Source of the DNA: JADJOY01 sp016713535 [NCBI: Deltaproteobacteria bacterium]
GTDB lineage: Bacteria > JADJOY01
Assembly: GCA_016713535.1 (NCBI GenBank)
Contig: JADJOY010000014.1
Location: 1-64,000, forward strand
Reading direction: 5' to 3'
Length of the DNA stretch: 64,000 nt
How positions within the stretch are numbered: position 1 is the stretch's first letter; each line of letters starts with the position of its first letter. Made by a program: the position numbers and the translations under genes. Shown here one piece after another: positions 19,529 through 29,082 of the stretch. The notes under the pieces are model-generated. The model did not search any database, was not told the DNA's origin, and saw only the letters and a list, made by a program, of their open reading frames with translations.

Positions 19529-21166
19529 TCAGGGCGCCGCGACGGAGACTGGCGGCGGTCCCACGGCGCACTTCTCCATCCGCGGAGTGGCGAGCGTGAG
19601 CTGCACGGCGGCCCTGGACATCCACTCGACCGCGGCTGGCCATCGAGCCTCGTCGCCGAGGTCGAAGGGTCTCGTGACGTTCACCATGTTCGCGCGCTGC
19701 TCCTCGAGTGACCGAACGGCGATCCGAGCGCCGACGTCGGCTTCGATCGAGTCGCGCACGGCCTGACACGACTCGGTCGCGGGAGCGACGGCCCGCGCCC
19801 GTTGCTCGTGGCTGAGGAGGAGGCCGACGCGAAGCTGGGCGCCGCTGCGGTCGATGGCGAGCTCGAGGTTCGCGAGCCCCCCGTTCGCGGAGGCGAGGAT
19901 CAGAGGGTCGCCGGCGAGGCCGAAACGGACGAGCCCCGGACGGATCCTCGTCAGCGATGCGCGAAGCTGCGACCAGAAGGCGAGCCTTCGTCTCTCGAGC
20001 GCGGAGAGCGATGGGTCACGCGCGGCGAGCGTGTCCGCGAGGATCCCGCTTCCCTCGAGCCCGTCCACGATCGCGTCGGCGATGATGCCGTGGAGGAGCG
20101 CGGTAGGGTGCGAGTCTCGAGGCGCGATGATGAGCCGCGGATCGCGGTCGCTCTCGATTCCATTGGCGCGCATGTAGCGGCGCATGAAGCGCATCGACTC
20201 CACCACCGGGAAGCCGAGCGAACGGCCGAGCTCCTTGACCTGCGTGTACACGGCCGGGTGCCCGACCACGACGACCCGGAAACCGTTCGCCTCGCTCAGG
20301 TCGCGGAGCCGCTCCATCGCTCCTACGTAGGCCTTCCAGCCCACCATGTCGCGGTATTCGGGCGGCACCTTTTCGGGATCCGCCACGAAGCCCACGTCCG
20401 CACGCGGTGCATCGGCGAGCGCGAAGTCGTCGCGGTCGAGGCGCCCCGTTCGCCACGCGTGCGCGAAGTCGTGCAGGAAACAGCGGCCGAACGCCAGTGG
20501 CTGTGAGCGCTTGCGGATGAAGTTGGGGAGCGCGTCGTCGCCACCCACGAAGTTGATCATGACGATGTCTGGGGCGTAAGCCAGCCCCTTGCTCGCGAGG
20601 GTCTCGACCTCCATGACGGTGTTGTAGCCAGGGACCGCGGTGTTGATGCTCTCCCACAGCCACCGGGGCTGGCGCTCCCCCAGCTTGCGGGCGAGCGCGG
20701 CCATGAAGGGGTCTCCATCGCCGACCCCGAGGCCGAACATGATCGAATCCCCGAGCCCCACCAGGCGGATGGACTCCGGCGGCTTCTGGATGCTCACGTC
20801 CGGGCTGCGAAACCCGGCGCCGTTGGTGTGGACCGGACGAACGAGCTGCACCGCGAGGTTGGGGATCAGCTCGTAGATGATCCGGGGGTTGGGGCTGAGC
20901 TGGATCATCTCGGCGAGCGTCACCTTCTGGCCCGGAGGTGGGGGCTTGCGCTGCTCGAGCCGGCCCATCGACCGGTCGAGGCGGAAGTCCTCGTACGCGG
21001 CGCGGATACGTAGGCCGACCTCGAGGTGAGCCACCAGCCCCGCCAGTGCGATGGCCCCCACAGCGAGCGCTCGCACCCGCGGGCGAGCGGTGCGGGGCCG
21101 CAGCCGCCGTGACGGTGGAGCGTCGCCCGCGTCGCGGGAGGGGGAAGCGAGCACCGGTGAGGTCAC
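19529..21166 (-). CDS. Membrane-anchored SGNH/GDSL hydrolase
   Basis: A 545-residue protein with one N-terminal membrane helix (VRALAVGAIALAGLVAHLEVGL, about 30-51) and a periplasmic SGNH domain. Block I is VGLGDSIMFG (catalytic Ser), Asn and Gly occur in NTAVPGYNT and MINFVGGDD, and the catalytic Asp-x-x-His is in PRDSHPTALLH. Family members act on esters or acetyl groups of lipids or polysaccharides. The C-terminal about 150 residues form a separate domain that I do not recognise. It faces the DUF4091 gene tail to tail. Confidence 0.75.
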   Translation of the reverse strand: MTSPVLASPSRDAGDAPPSRRLRPRTARPRVRALAVGAIALAGLVAHLEVGLRIRAAYEDFRLDRSMGRLEQRKPPPPGQKVTLAEMIQLSPNPRIIYELIPNLAVQLVRPVHTNGAGFRSPDVSIQKPPESIRLVGLGDSIMFGLGVGDGDPFMAALARKLGERQPRWLWESINTAVPGYNTVMEVETLASKGLAYAPDIVMINFVGGDDALPNFIRKRSQPLAFGRCFLHDFAHAWRTGRLDRDDFALADAPRADVGFVADPEKVPPEYRDMVGWKAYVGAMERLRDLSEANGFRVVVVGHPAVYTQVKELGRSLGFPVVESMRFMRRYMRANGIESDRDPRLIIAPRDSHPTALLHGIIADAIVDGLEGSGILADTLAARDPSLSALERRRLAFWSQLRASLTRIRPGLVRFGLAGDPLILASANGGLANLELAIDRSGAQLRVGLLLSHEQRARAVAPATESCQAVRDSIEADVGARIAVRSLEEQRANMVNVTRPFDLGDEARWPAAVEWMSRAAVQLTLATPRMEKCAVGPPPVSVAAP

Positions 21167-21367
21167 GTCGGGTCGAGGCGTCGGGCGCGCAAGGGCCGCG
21201 CCGAGCGGCGCAGGGCTCTCGAAATGGATGTCGTCCCCGGGGTGACAGGGTCACCTCCGGGATAATTCGAGGTTGCCCATCTTTCTACATGGAAATGGTT
21301 GTGGAATCATTGTCCCCGTCGCCCGTCGCCGCCAACGCTGGCCCGTGGCGCGGCCGTGGTTCGTCCG

Positions 21368-21865
21368 ATGACTGCTCCCAACCGCCCGGCTCGTCGCCGA
21401 AATCCCCGCGGCCGTCCCCCGAAGTTCCAGGAGCCGTCGCGCCCGGTGACGGTGACGCTTCCCGAGCGAACCATCGAGACGCTCTCCCGATTGGGCGAGG
21501 ATCGCGCGAGGTCGATCGTCCTCGTGGCGGACGCATTCGCCGCCGAGCAAGGCCTGCCGCGCCCTCCAGTCGAGATCGTGACCGTCGGGACCGGGCTCGC
21601 CGTCATCCTGACCGGGCGCTGCGGAGTCCTGGATTCGGTCGACGGGCTGCGACCGATCGAAGTCGCCCCGGGGCGCTTTCTGCTGACCGTGACGCCAGGC
21701 ACGCCTGCGGAGACGCTCGAAGTCGAGCTCGCGGACCTGGTGAGTGAACCCGAGGTATCGGCGGACGAGCGAGCGGTGCTGGAGGGCCTGGTGGAGGTGC
21801 TGCGAAGTCAGCGGCGCCGGCGTGGGTTGTGGAAGGCCGAGATCCTGTTCGTCGAGCCGCCCTGA
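21368..21865 (+). CDS. Small ribbon-helix-helix-like DNA-binding protein
   Basis: The 165-residue product begins with a basic segment containing an AT-hook-like RGRPPK, followed by SRPVTVTLPERTIETLSRLGEDRARSI, which fits a ribbon-helix-helix: beta strand, then two helices. The remainder (EIVTVGTGLAVILTGRCGVL and onwards) is an alpha/beta domain with no recognised match. The ATG at 21368 starts the basic segment; an in-frame start at 21299 would add 23 unlikely residues. It stands alone between two minus-strand genes. A role as transcriptional regulator is inferred from the N-terminal pattern only. Confidence 0.6.
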   Translation: MTAPNRPARRRNPRGRPPKFQEPSRPVTVTLPERTIETLSRLGEDRARSIVLVADAFAAEQGLPRPPVEIVTVGTGLAVILTGRCGVLDSVDGLRPIEVAPGRFLLTVTPGTPAETLEVELADLVSEPEVSADERAVLEGLVEVLRSQRRRRGLWKAEILFVEPP

Positions 21866-21932
21866 CGACGCGTCGCGGTGGGAGTCTGTTGCGCTTCGTG
21901 CCTCACACGGGGACAGGTTCGCGAGAATGACG

Positions 21933-21963
21933 GAGGGGCGCGCGAAGATCTCGCGCGCCCCTC
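21933..21963. terminator. Bidirectional stem-loop between convergent genes
   Basis: A perfect 13-bp inverted repeat (arms at 21933-21945 and 21951-21963, arm GAGGGGCGCGCGA, 5-base loop) lies between the RHH-like gene and the arylsulfotransferase-like gene, whose 3' ends face each other. There is no strong T run, only GTTCGTT, so termination efficiency is uncertain. Confidence 0.6.
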
Positions 21964-21987
21964 GTTCGTTCCGCCCCTAGGCGCCGC

Positions 21988-23793
21988 TCACGGATACAAG
22001 CTGGTGATCCGCTTCGCGTCGAAGCCCGAGTAGTTCTTCACGTTGTTGGGGTCGCGAACCTTGATCTCCCACACCTTGGTGGAATCGGAGGGGCGGACCT
22101 CGGCGTACTCACTCCAATTGAGCCCGAACGGGATCGGGGGTTCGCCGATGCCGTTGTTGGAGACCAGGTAGTTGCCGTTCGCGAGGTAGTCGATCTCGCC
22201 CCCGCCGTAGTTGTAGAGAGGCGGGCTGTAGGACGGGTCGATGTACTCCCACACCTGCGAGATCGAGTGCCCGAACAGGTCGAGCGAGTACTCCACGGAG
22301 CGCGACACCTGCGGAACGTGCAGCTCGCCATTGTCGAAGACGATCAGGTTGCCGTTCGGGATCAGCTCCGGGCCGTGCTGCTCGCTCGGCAGCAGGCCCG
22401 GGCCGACCAGCGGCAGGAACGGCCAGCCGTCGTCGACCGAGGTGTTCGCGAGGTCCTCGCCGATCACCCACTCCATCGACTGGGTCGCGCGGTCGAGCTT
22501 GAAGATGATGCTCTGGACCTTGCAGGACACGATCACCGAGTCGTCGGCGGGCAGGTACTGGATCGCCGTGCAGCGCATACCGTCGCGCGTGTTCATGCTG
22601 TACGCGAGGTTGTAGTTGGGGTTGTTGAACGAGGGCCAGTTCGGCACCCGGTGAGGGTCGATGAGGTCGAGGAGCTTGATCTGGCTGACGATAGTCCCCG
22701 CGCGGGTGAACTCGACGATGATGTCCCCGACCACGTTGCAGATCCCGCTCGGGCACAGCGACTCGGCCGGGTAGCCCGAGTACGTGCGCAGCTCCGTGGC
22801 GATGAGCATGAAGTTGCCGTTGGGCAGCTCGGAGAAGTCGTGATGCATCATGTCGATGCCGAGTGCCTCGGCCGTCCATGACGCCACCACGTTGTTCAAG
22901 TTGTCGAGCTCGACCAGCGTGCCGTTGGGGATCCCGGGGTCCGTGATGCCCTTGCTCTTCATGAACGCGAGGTGACCGTTCGAGAGCTGGCGGACGTGCG
23001 TGCCGACGTTCGAGTCCTGGTGGTACCAGACCACTTTGCCGTCCGCGTCGAGCGCATAGATGTTGCCGCCGCCGGCGCTCTCGTCCGCGCCCATCGAGAT
23101 CACCGTGTAGCCGGGCGCCATCGCGCCCGGGGTCGACACCAGGGTGGTGAACGGCGGCGTGTCCGACGGCATCGTTCCAGGCGTGTAGGTGATGGGGCCG
23201 GCATTGGCGACGTGCCCGTTACCGTCGTCGGCGGTGACGCTGAACGACTGCTGCACCCCCGATCGCATCCCGACCACGACCAGCGAGTGGCTGGTCCCCG
23301 GCGCCGAGCTTGTGCGGCCGCTCGTGGGAATGGTCCACGATCCAGCCGTGTTCGTTACCGAGCCGGACGGCGTGGCGGCGAGGTTGGTTGTGAAGCTGAG
23401 CGTCCCGCTCAGGATGCTCTTCGGGTTGACCGTGAAATGCAGGTTCGAGACCAGGAGCGTGCCGGCCGCCGCCAGGTTGTGGGTAAGTGGGCTCGACGCC
23501 TGACCGTCGTTGATCACCTTGACCTGGTAGGTGCCAGCGGGCTTGCTGGCGGGGACCGTCGCCACGATCTGCGTGTCCGACCAGGACACGACCGCGAGGT
23601 TCTGGTTGTCGTAGACGACGTTGTCGCCGGAGCCCTGCGTGGCGCCGAACCCGGAGCCCGCGAGCGTGATGGTGTCGCCAGCCGCAGACGGGTTGGGCGA
23701 CACCGAGGTGAGCGTCACGCACCCGGCGAGAAAGGCGAGGACGCCGGTGAGCGCCATTGCACGCGCGACCGACGCAAATCGAGCACGATCCAT
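21988..23793 (-). CDS. Arylsulfotransferase-like lipoprotein with N-terminal IPT/TIG domain
   Basis: A 601-residue protein. The ATG at 23793 has GGAGG six bases upstream and begins a lipoprotein signal (MALTGVLAFLAGC). The order is an IPT/TIG Ig-like domain (about 25-105: SVSPNPSAAGDTITLAGSGFG), a second Ig-like stretch (about 110-205), and a beta-propeller of the ASST family (repeats such as ALDADGKVVWYH, MMHHDFSELPNGNFMLI, HGPELIPNGNLIVFDNG). ASST enzymes move sulfate between aryl donors in the periplasm, and the conserved His residues in HHDF and EQHGPE are present. Activity toward aryl sulfates is a family inference. Confidence 0.8.
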   Translation of the reverse strand: MDRARFASVARAMALTGVLAFLAGCVTLTSVSPNPSAAGDTITLAGSGFGATQGSGDNVVYDNQNLAVVSWSDTQIVATVPASKPAGTYQVKVINDGQASSPLTHNLAAAGTLLVSNLHFTVNPKSILSGTLSFTTNLAATPSGSVTNTAGSWTIPTSGRTSSAPGTSHSLVVVGMRSGVQQSFSVTADDGNGHVANAGPITYTPGTMPSDTPPFTTLVSTPGAMAPGYTVISMGADESAGGGNIYALDADGKVVWYHQDSNVGTHVRQLSNGHLAFMKSKGITDPGIPNGTLVELDNLNNVVASWTAEALGIDMMHHDFSELPNGNFMLIATELRTYSGYPAESLCPSGICNVVGDIIVEFTRAGTIVSQIKLLDLIDPHRVPNWPSFNNPNYNLAYSMNTRDGMRCTAIQYLPADDSVIVSCKVQSIIFKLDRATQSMEWVIGEDLANTSVDDGWPFLPLVGPGLLPSEQHGPELIPNGNLIVFDNGELHVPQVSRSVEYSLDLFGHSISQVWEYIDPSYSPPLYNYGGGEIDYLANGNYLVSNNGIGEPPIPFGLNWSEYAEVRPSDSTKVWEIKVRDPNNVKNYSGFDAKRITSLYP

Positions 23794-23960
23794 GAGATAC
23801 CTCCGGGAAGGGCGGTGCGACGGCGCGGTGAGGGGGAGGCGCCGCGCGCTACTGCTTCTCCACAAGTACCACGCGCCCTCGGTGTGGGTCGAATCCGGCG
23901 ACCACGCACTGCGTCGTGCTGTAAGCTCGATGGACGCGACGATCTCATGGAGGTGAGCTG

Positions 23961-24812
23961 GTGACGACGACGACCCTGCCGATCCGCGGCGAAGCGCGCT
24001 TCGCCGCCACGGACGGCACCGAGTTATACGAACGGTGGTGGCTTCCGGTTCGCGCGGCGAAGGCCACGGTGATCGTCGTCCACGGTCTCGGCGAGCACAT
24101 CGGGCGCTACGAGCGAGTGGCGACCGAGCTGAACGCCCGTGGGTTCGCGGTGTTCGGCTACGATCACCGCGGCCACGGCCGCTCCGGCGGTACCCGCGGT
24201 TTCGTCAGCTCGTTCGACGAACTGATCGAGGACGCCGAGACCTTCCTCGCCCACGTCCGGGCCCGGCGTCCGCCCGAGCCGATCCTCGTCCTCGGCCACA
24301 GCATGGGGGGGACCGTCGTCAGCACCTGGGCGATCACGCGTCCGCCGAAGGTTCGCGGAATCATCCTCTCGAGCCCGGGGCTCAAGGTCGCGGACGGTTT
24401 CTCGCCCCTCGTGATCAAAGTCGGCAAGTGGCTCGCCCGGGTCGCCCCGAAGGTGCCCACCCAGAAGCTCTCGGCGAAGTTCGTTTCCCGGGACCCCGCG
24501 GTGGTGGCCGCCTACGAAGCCGACCCGCTCGTCTATCACGGTGGTGTGAGGGCCAGGACCGGCGCCGAGATTCTCGGCGCAATGGACCGAATCCACGCAC
24601 GGATGGAAGAGGTCTCGCTCCCGTTGCTGGTCTTCCACGGCTCCGACGACAAGCTCACCGACTGCCAGGGAAGCCGGGATCTCCACGCTCGCGCGAAGTC
24701 ACCGGACAAGACGCTGTACGTCTACGAGGGGCTGTATCACGAGTGCCTGAACGAGCCGGAGCGGGCGACCGTGCTCGCCGACCTGATGGGCTGGCTCGAC
24801 GCCCACGTCTGA
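23961..24812 (+). CDS. Alpha/beta hydrolase, monoacylglycerol lipase / lysophospholipase type
   Basis: A 283-residue Ser hydrolase. The nucleophile elbow is LGHSMGGTV, the oxyanion region VVHGLGEHIGRYE, the acid lies in VFHGSDDKLTD, and the His in YEGLYHECLNE. DHRGHGRSGG and the arrangement LGEHIGRY are typical of the monoglyceride-lipase (PldB-like) group. No signal peptide, so probably cytoplasmic. The start is GTG at 23961 after GGAGGTGAG. It is divergent from the arylsulfotransferase-like gene and may share its promoter region. Confidence 0.85.
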   Translation: MTTTTLPIRGEARFAATDGTELYERWWLPVRAAKATVIVVHGLGEHIGRYERVATELNARGFAVFGYDHRGHGRSGGTRGFVSSFDELIEDAETFLAHVRARRPPEPILVLGHSMGGTVVSTWAITRPPKVRGIILSSPGLKVADGFSPLVIKVGKWLARVAPKVPTQKLSAKFVSRDPAVVAAYEADPLVYHGGVRARTGAEILGAMDRIHARMEEVSLPLLVFHGSDDKLTDCQGSRDLHARAKSPDKTLYVYEGLYHECLNEPERATVLADLMGWLDAHV

Positions 24813-24874
24813 CCCGAGCCGGGTCGCCCTTCGCTGGCCATCAGTGGCCCCCGGGGTGGCGCAGCTGCGGTGTC

Positions 24875-26695
24875 TCAGCGGTCCTGGCGGCGGGGCTCTG
24901 CGCGCCGGTCCGAGCGCGTCCACGCGGCGCGCAGGATCGGCAACGCCAGGATCAGCAGGTTCTCGAGCGGTATCCGGCCCGCCGCGGCGTGGGCGACGTT
25001 GCAGCCAGGGCCGGTCGGCGTGCCGTTCCAGCGGATCAGCACCGGCGAGGTGGTCACCGTGTACTGCGTACCGGTCGACTGCTCCCAGATCAGGTTGCCC
25101 TGGTAGTCGTAGATGTCGATCGGAACCGTCGAGTCGATGCCGAACGTGGCGCGCAGGTCCAGGTTGACCGTCGAGGTCGGGTGCCAGGCGAACGCCAGGC
25201 GCTGCTCGCCGTCGGAATGCGCGAACTCGTAGTAGAGGCCGCCGAGGGTCGTCCGCTTCATGAAGAAGGTGAAGCCGCTGTTCTCGCCGATCGCTTCGGC
25301 CACCAGCTTGAGGCTGTTCGCCGCGGGCCGCCACACCGGCGAGCTCGGGGTTCCGTCCCACAGGGGCTCGAAGCCAGGCGCGGTGGGCGACGCCATGACC
25401 GGGGTGTACACGACGTGCTCCACGCCCTCGCCGATCAGCGTCACGAACTTTTGGATCAGACCGCGCGCCTGTGCGTCGTTGTCGAGGAGCGGTCCCTGGC
25501 CGAGCTGCGGCTGGTCGATGAACCCCGCCTCCGTGAACCAGATCGACTTGCTGGCCCGCTGGCGCGCCTTGACCCAGGCCATCACGTCCAGCGTGTTGAC
25601 CGGATTGTCGTAGAAGTGGATCCCGACGATGTCGTACCAGTCGTCGGCGGCGGTGCTGAACCCGGCGTCGAGGATCAGCCGGGTACGGATCTCCTCCTGG
25701 TCGGTCGCGTAGTGATTGTAGAGACCGGCGTCGTTGCCGAGGTAGGTGTTGAACGGCTGCTGGAGCTGGTAGCTCGTCGAGAAGTAGGTCTTGCCCCAGG
25801 CCCGCACAGCCGAGGTGTAGAGATTGCCGGCCTGCTGGGCTCGCTCGAACGTCATGTAGTAGCCGATGTTCTGGCTCGTCAGGCCACCGCTCACGACCTT
25901 GGCACGGGGGTTGGCCGCTTTCACTGCGCGCCAGATGGTCGGCATCATGCCGACGGCCGGGTCGCCGCCCACGCCACCAAACACCTCTTTCGAGGTGCCA
26001 TACCAGAACCCCTTGGAATCGGGCTCGTGGATCGCGGTGAAGTAGTCGACGCGCGGCAGCATCTTGCCGGCGTAAAGGGGGTCCGGATCCGGGGTGCAGC
26101 CGTTGTAGCGGCTCGCGAGCATGTGGACGAAGTCGTAGAACGGCGACTCGTTGCCGGGCTCGTCCCGGGTGAGGACCTTCGGAGGGAACCCCGTGAGACC
26201 CTCGAGGAACGACGACCACCGCGGACCGAGGTACTCGCCATCCTTGACCCCGTAGCTGGCCATGTCCACCGGCCAGCTCGAGGCGTCGCCGTTGAAGGGG
26301 TCCTGTCCTCCGCCTCCGGTGAGGATGCGCAGCACGACGTTGCCCATCCCCTGCTCGAAGGCCGTGCGCACCTCGACGTCGAGGTTGCGCAGGCGGTTCT
26401 GGTTAGGGGTGACGCCGTCCGGAACGAGGTACGACCAGGTCACGTTCTTCCCCGTGATCTGGTGGGCCTCCATGCCGGCGCTCTGGATGAGAGGGAAGTT
26501 CATCGCCCATAGACCCAGCTCGCCGAAGGTGGAGATCGGCTTGGTCGAGCCTGTCCCGCACTCCGACTGGGCGAGCGCAGGTGTGGATTCGATGATCGCT
26601 GCGACCGCGATGGACGCCACGACAGCGACGTGCCGTAGGCGGCGGAAGAACCCGCGGTAGTAGGGCGCGTCCAGGTTCCGGCAAGGCGCTGACAT
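24875..26695 (-). CDS. Secreted GH-A-like (glycosidase-fold) protein with Cys/hydrophobic/Arg tail, paralogue A
   Basis: A 606-residue exported protein (signal RHVAVVASIAVAAIIESTPALAQ). The body looks like a TIM-barrel glycosidase of clan GH-A: an acid-containing strand IHEPDSKGFWYG and, later, SIWFTEAGFIDQP, which could carry the acid/base and nucleophile Glu. WYDIVGIHFYDNP and VVYTPVMASPTAPGF are conserved in the paralogue at 29330. The C-terminus reads GPGCNVAHAAAGR, then ENLLILALPILRAAW, then an Arg-rich end. Cys-hydrophobic-Arg is the MYXO-CTERM-like layout. A sigma-54 site lies just upstream (26747-26764). Substrate unknown. Confidence 0.7.
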   Translation of the reverse strand: MSAPCRNLDAPYYRGFFRRLRHVAVVASIAVAAIIESTPALAQSECGTGSTKPISTFGELGLWAMNFPLIQSAGMEAHQITGKNVTWSYLVPDGVTPNQNRLRNLDVEVRTAFEQGMGNVVLRILTGGGGQDPFNGDASSWPVDMASYGVKDGEYLGPRWSSFLEGLTGFPPKVLTRDEPGNESPFYDFVHMLASRYNGCTPDPDPLYAGKMLPRVDYFTAIHEPDSKGFWYGTSKEVFGGVGGDPAVGMMPTIWRAVKAANPRAKVVSGGLTSQNIGYYMTFERAQQAGNLYTSAVRAWGKTYFSTSYQLQQPFNTYLGNDAGLYNHYATDQEEIRTRLILDAGFSTAADDWYDIVGIHFYDNPVNTLDVMAWVKARQRASKSIWFTEAGFIDQPQLGQGPLLDNDAQARGLIQKFVTLIGEGVEHVVYTPVMASPTAPGFEPLWDGTPSSPVWRPAANSLKLVAEAIGENSGFTFFMKRTTLGGLYYEFAHSDGEQRLAFAWHPTSTVNLDLRATFGIDSTVPIDIYDYQGNLIWEQSTGTQYTVTTSPVLIRWNGTPTGPGCNVAHAAAGRIPLENLLILALPILRAAWTRSDRRAEPRRQDR

Positions 26696-27093
26696 CGTCG
26701 TCCTCAGGTTGGCGGCGGAGTGGGAAATCCGTTCGGACCGCCTCTAAGGCAAGACATAGGCCAAGCTTTGCTGACGATTGACCGTCATTTTTATGCCGGT
26801 CGGACGCGAGCTGGACCCCGCAGGTGTGTGGGCCGACGCGACACCGCGGACGCAACTTTTCTCATGAGTTCAGCAACTTTTGGATCTGTCCCCCGATCGG
26901 GTGATTTGCCGTGCCGATCGTGACAATCCTGCCTCGCCGGTGCCGACACGTCGCTCGTTGTTAGGGAGTGTCGGCAAACCGCCGATGACTGTTGCGAAAC
27001 CTGACTCGAGTCGTAACCTCGCCATCGGGCGCGCCCTGACGGCGTTACCGATCAGCGAGCGGACTCGGGCGGGTCGGATTCGACCGGACGGAG
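26696..27093. other. Intergenic region with the paralogue A promoter
   Basis: About 400 bases hold the -24/-12 element for the gene to the left and the downstream end of the hybrid kinase gene to the right. A stretch near 26780-26890 is locally AT-richer (cgtcatttttatgcc). I see no gene: the 87-codon frame at 26880-27143 has no recognisable features and overlaps the kinase stop. Confidence 0.6.
26747..26764 (-). promoter_or_regulatory. Sigma-54 (-24/-12) promoter of paralogue A
   Basis: Read on the minus strand the element is TTGGCCTATGTCTTGCCT: GG and GC are exactly ten bases apart, with TTGC at -12. The predicted transcription start is about 42 bases upstream of the ATG at 26695. The same element occurs upstream of the paralogue (31198-31215), with identity concentrated in the GG and TTGCCT blocks, which supports it. 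Confidence 0.75.
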
Positions 27094-29082
27094 TCAGGCG
27101 CGGGGTGGGGGCCGATCCAGAATGGCCCGCACCCGAGACGTGAGCTCGAGAGGCGTGAACGGCTTGCGGAGCAAATCGAACCCGTCTTCGGCGATGGACC
27201 GGAGAACCGCATCGTCGGTGTAGCCCGTGACCAGTAGCACCCGAAGCCCGGGGTGTAGCCGGCGCAGGGCGCGGGCGAGATCGGGACCGTTGACCTCGGG
27301 CATCACCACATCCGTCACCAGCAGCTCCACTCGCCGCTGGGTCAGGCTCATGACCTCCATGGCCTGTGGTCCATCGGTTGCGGCGATCACCGCGTACCCG
27401 TGGTTTCGCAGCACCTGGACCATGACGTCGCGGACGAGAACGTCGTCTTCGACGACCAACACCGTCTCCCCCCCGTGCGGTCGGGTGCTGGTCGCGGTGG
27501 TGGGCAGCGGTGTGTCCTCTTCGGCGGAGCGCGGCAGCACGATCCGGAACGTGGTGCCACCACCGAGCTGGCTCTCGGCCCAGATGTGTCCACGGAGCTG
27601 CTTGACGATCCCGTAGCAGGTCGCGAGCCCGAGTCCCGTTCCCCGGCCAGCGCTCTTGGTGGTGAAAAACGGCTCGAAGAGGCGCGCCATGACCTCCGGA
27701 GCCATGCCGGTCCCGGTATCCGTCACGGAGACTTGCACCGCTGGGCCCGGCTCGACGCCAGCCCACGCCCCCGCCTTGGCCGCGTCGATGTCGACGTCTT
27801 CCATGGTGATGGTGAGTGTTCCACCCGAGGGCATGGCGTCGCGTGCGTTGACCGCGAGGTTGACCATTACCTGTTCGAGCTGCCCCGGATCTGCCACCAC
27901 ACGGCCCACGCCTGGTGCCGGCGTCACCACGACCCGGATGTCCTCACCGAGGAGCCGACCGAGCAGTCCCACCAGGCGTTCGGTCAGGCTCGGCAAGCTC
28001 ACGACCCGGACCTCGCCGGGCTGCTTGCGCGAGAACGCGAGGAGCTGGCGCGTCAGCGCCGAGCCGCGCTCGGCGGCTTGCGAGATCCGGTCGAGGTCCT
28101 CGCGCGCGGGCGAGTCCGGAGGGATCTCCTCGACGGCGAGATGGGCGCATGTGACGATCGCCGTGAGGAGATTGTTGAAATCGTGAGCGATCCCACCGGC
28201 GAGGCGCCCGATCGCCTCCATCTTCTGGGCCTGGAAGAACTGCTCCTCGAGCCGGCGGTGCTCACTCAGGTCTCGCATCATGCCGAGGAACCAGCGCCGT
28301 CCCCCCGCGACGAACTCGGACACGGCTAGCTCGGCAGGAAACACGCTGCCGTCCTTGCGTTTGCCGGTCACCTCACGCCGGGTGCCCACGATGCGGGCGA
28401 CACCCCTCTCGAGGTAGCGCGCGAGGTACAGGTCGTGCTCGGTGTTCCAGGGGGCAGGGATCAGCACGTTCACGTTGTGCCCGACCACTTCGTTGGCGCG
28501 AAAGCCAAAGAGCCGCTCGGCGACCGGGCTGAACTCCTCCACCGTGCCGTCTTCGCGGATCACGATCACCGCGTCGAGCGCGGTCGTGACCAGCGCTCGC
28601 AAGCGCGCTTCGTTCTCGCGCACGGCCTGGTCGGCGAGGCGCCGTGCGCTGCGCTCGGAAGCGTCGCGGAGCGCGCGCTCGATCGCGGGAGCGAGCCGGC
28701 CCAGGTCGCTCTTCATGACGTAGTCGGTTGCACCCGCCTTGAGCAGCGCGACCGCGGTGGCCTCTCCGATCGCGCCCGACACCACGATGAAGGGTGCGTC
28801 GCTGCCGGTCGCTAGCACCTGCGCGAGCGCCTGTTCGGCCGTGAGCGAGCCGAGCGTGTAGGCGCACAGCACGACGTCCCAGTCGCGCTCCGACAGGGCC
28901 AGCGCGAGCTCGTCCGAGGTATGGACCTGACGCGGCCGTGGCGCGAGCCCTCCACGCTCGAGGGCCTCGACGACTCGTGCGACGTCCTCGGGCTTCTCCT
29001 CGACGTGCAAGACGCTCAGCTCGGTCGGCTTCGCCGATGCGGGCGGTGCGGCTGGCGAGCGCTCGGGCACGGGTTCACTCAT
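27094..29082 (-). CDS. Hybrid sensor histidine kinase: pseudo-receiver, PAS, kinase core, receiver
   Basis: A soluble 662-residue signalling protein. Residues about 22-135 form a receiver-like domain in which the normal phospho-Asp position is Ala (VVLCAY, A74), so it probably cannot be phosphorylated. Residues 155-275 are a PAS domain (VIVIREDGTVEEFSPVAERLFG). The His box is GRLAGGIAHDFNNLL (H300), followed by an ATPase domain with NLAVNARDAMP, DTGTGM and GRGTGLGLA. Residues about 535-655 are a normal receiver (VLVVEDD, LVTDVVMPEVNG, LLRKPF). No membrane helix is seen. It lies between the two GH-A-like paralogues on the same strand, so a role in their control is possible, though the kinase itself is not a sigma-54 activator. 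Confidence 0.9.
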   Translation of the reverse strand: MSEPVPERSPAAPPASAKPTELSVLHVEEKPEDVARVVEALERGGLAPRPRQVHTSDELALALSERDWDVVLCAYTLGSLTAEQALAQVLATGSDAPFIVVSGAIGEATAVALLKAGATDYVMKSDLGRLAPAIERALRDASERSARRLADQAVRENEARLRALVTTALDAVIVIREDGTVEEFSPVAERLFGFRANEVVGHNVNVLIPAPWNTEHDLYLARYLERGVARIVGTRREVTGKRKDGSVFPAELAVSEFVAGGRRWFLGMMRDLSEHRRLEEQFFQAQKMEAIGRLAGGIAHDFNNLLTAIVTCAHLAVEEIPPDSPAREDLDRISQAAERGSALTRQLLAFSRKQPGEVRVVSLPSLTERLVGLLGRLLGEDIRVVVTPAPGVGRVVADPGQLEQVMVNLAVNARDAMPSGGTLTITMEDVDIDAAKAGAWAGVEPGPAVQVSVTDTGTGMAPEVMARLFEPFFTTKSAGRGTGLGLATCYGIVKQLRGHIWAESQLGGGTTFRIVLPRSAEEDTPLPTTATSTRPHGGETVLVVEDDVLVRDVMVQVLRNHGYAVIAATDGPQAMEVMSLTQRRVELLVTDVVMPEVNGPDLARALRRLHPGLRVLLVTGYTDDAVLRSIAEDGFDLLRKPFTPLELTSRVRAILDRPPPRA

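Noticed and set aside
24035-26512. Very long open frame (825 codons) antisense to the GH-A-like gene
   Set aside because: Arg/Gly/Val-rich translation without domains. In high-GC DNA the complement of a real gene is often open; the signal peptide and paralogue support the minus-strand gene.
26747-26830. GEMM (c-di-GMP-I) riboswitch upstream of paralogue A
   Set aside because: On the minus strand GCAAAGC followed by GGCCTA looked like part of the motif, but the other conserved parts are missing and the sequence fits a sigma-54 promoter shared with paralogue B.
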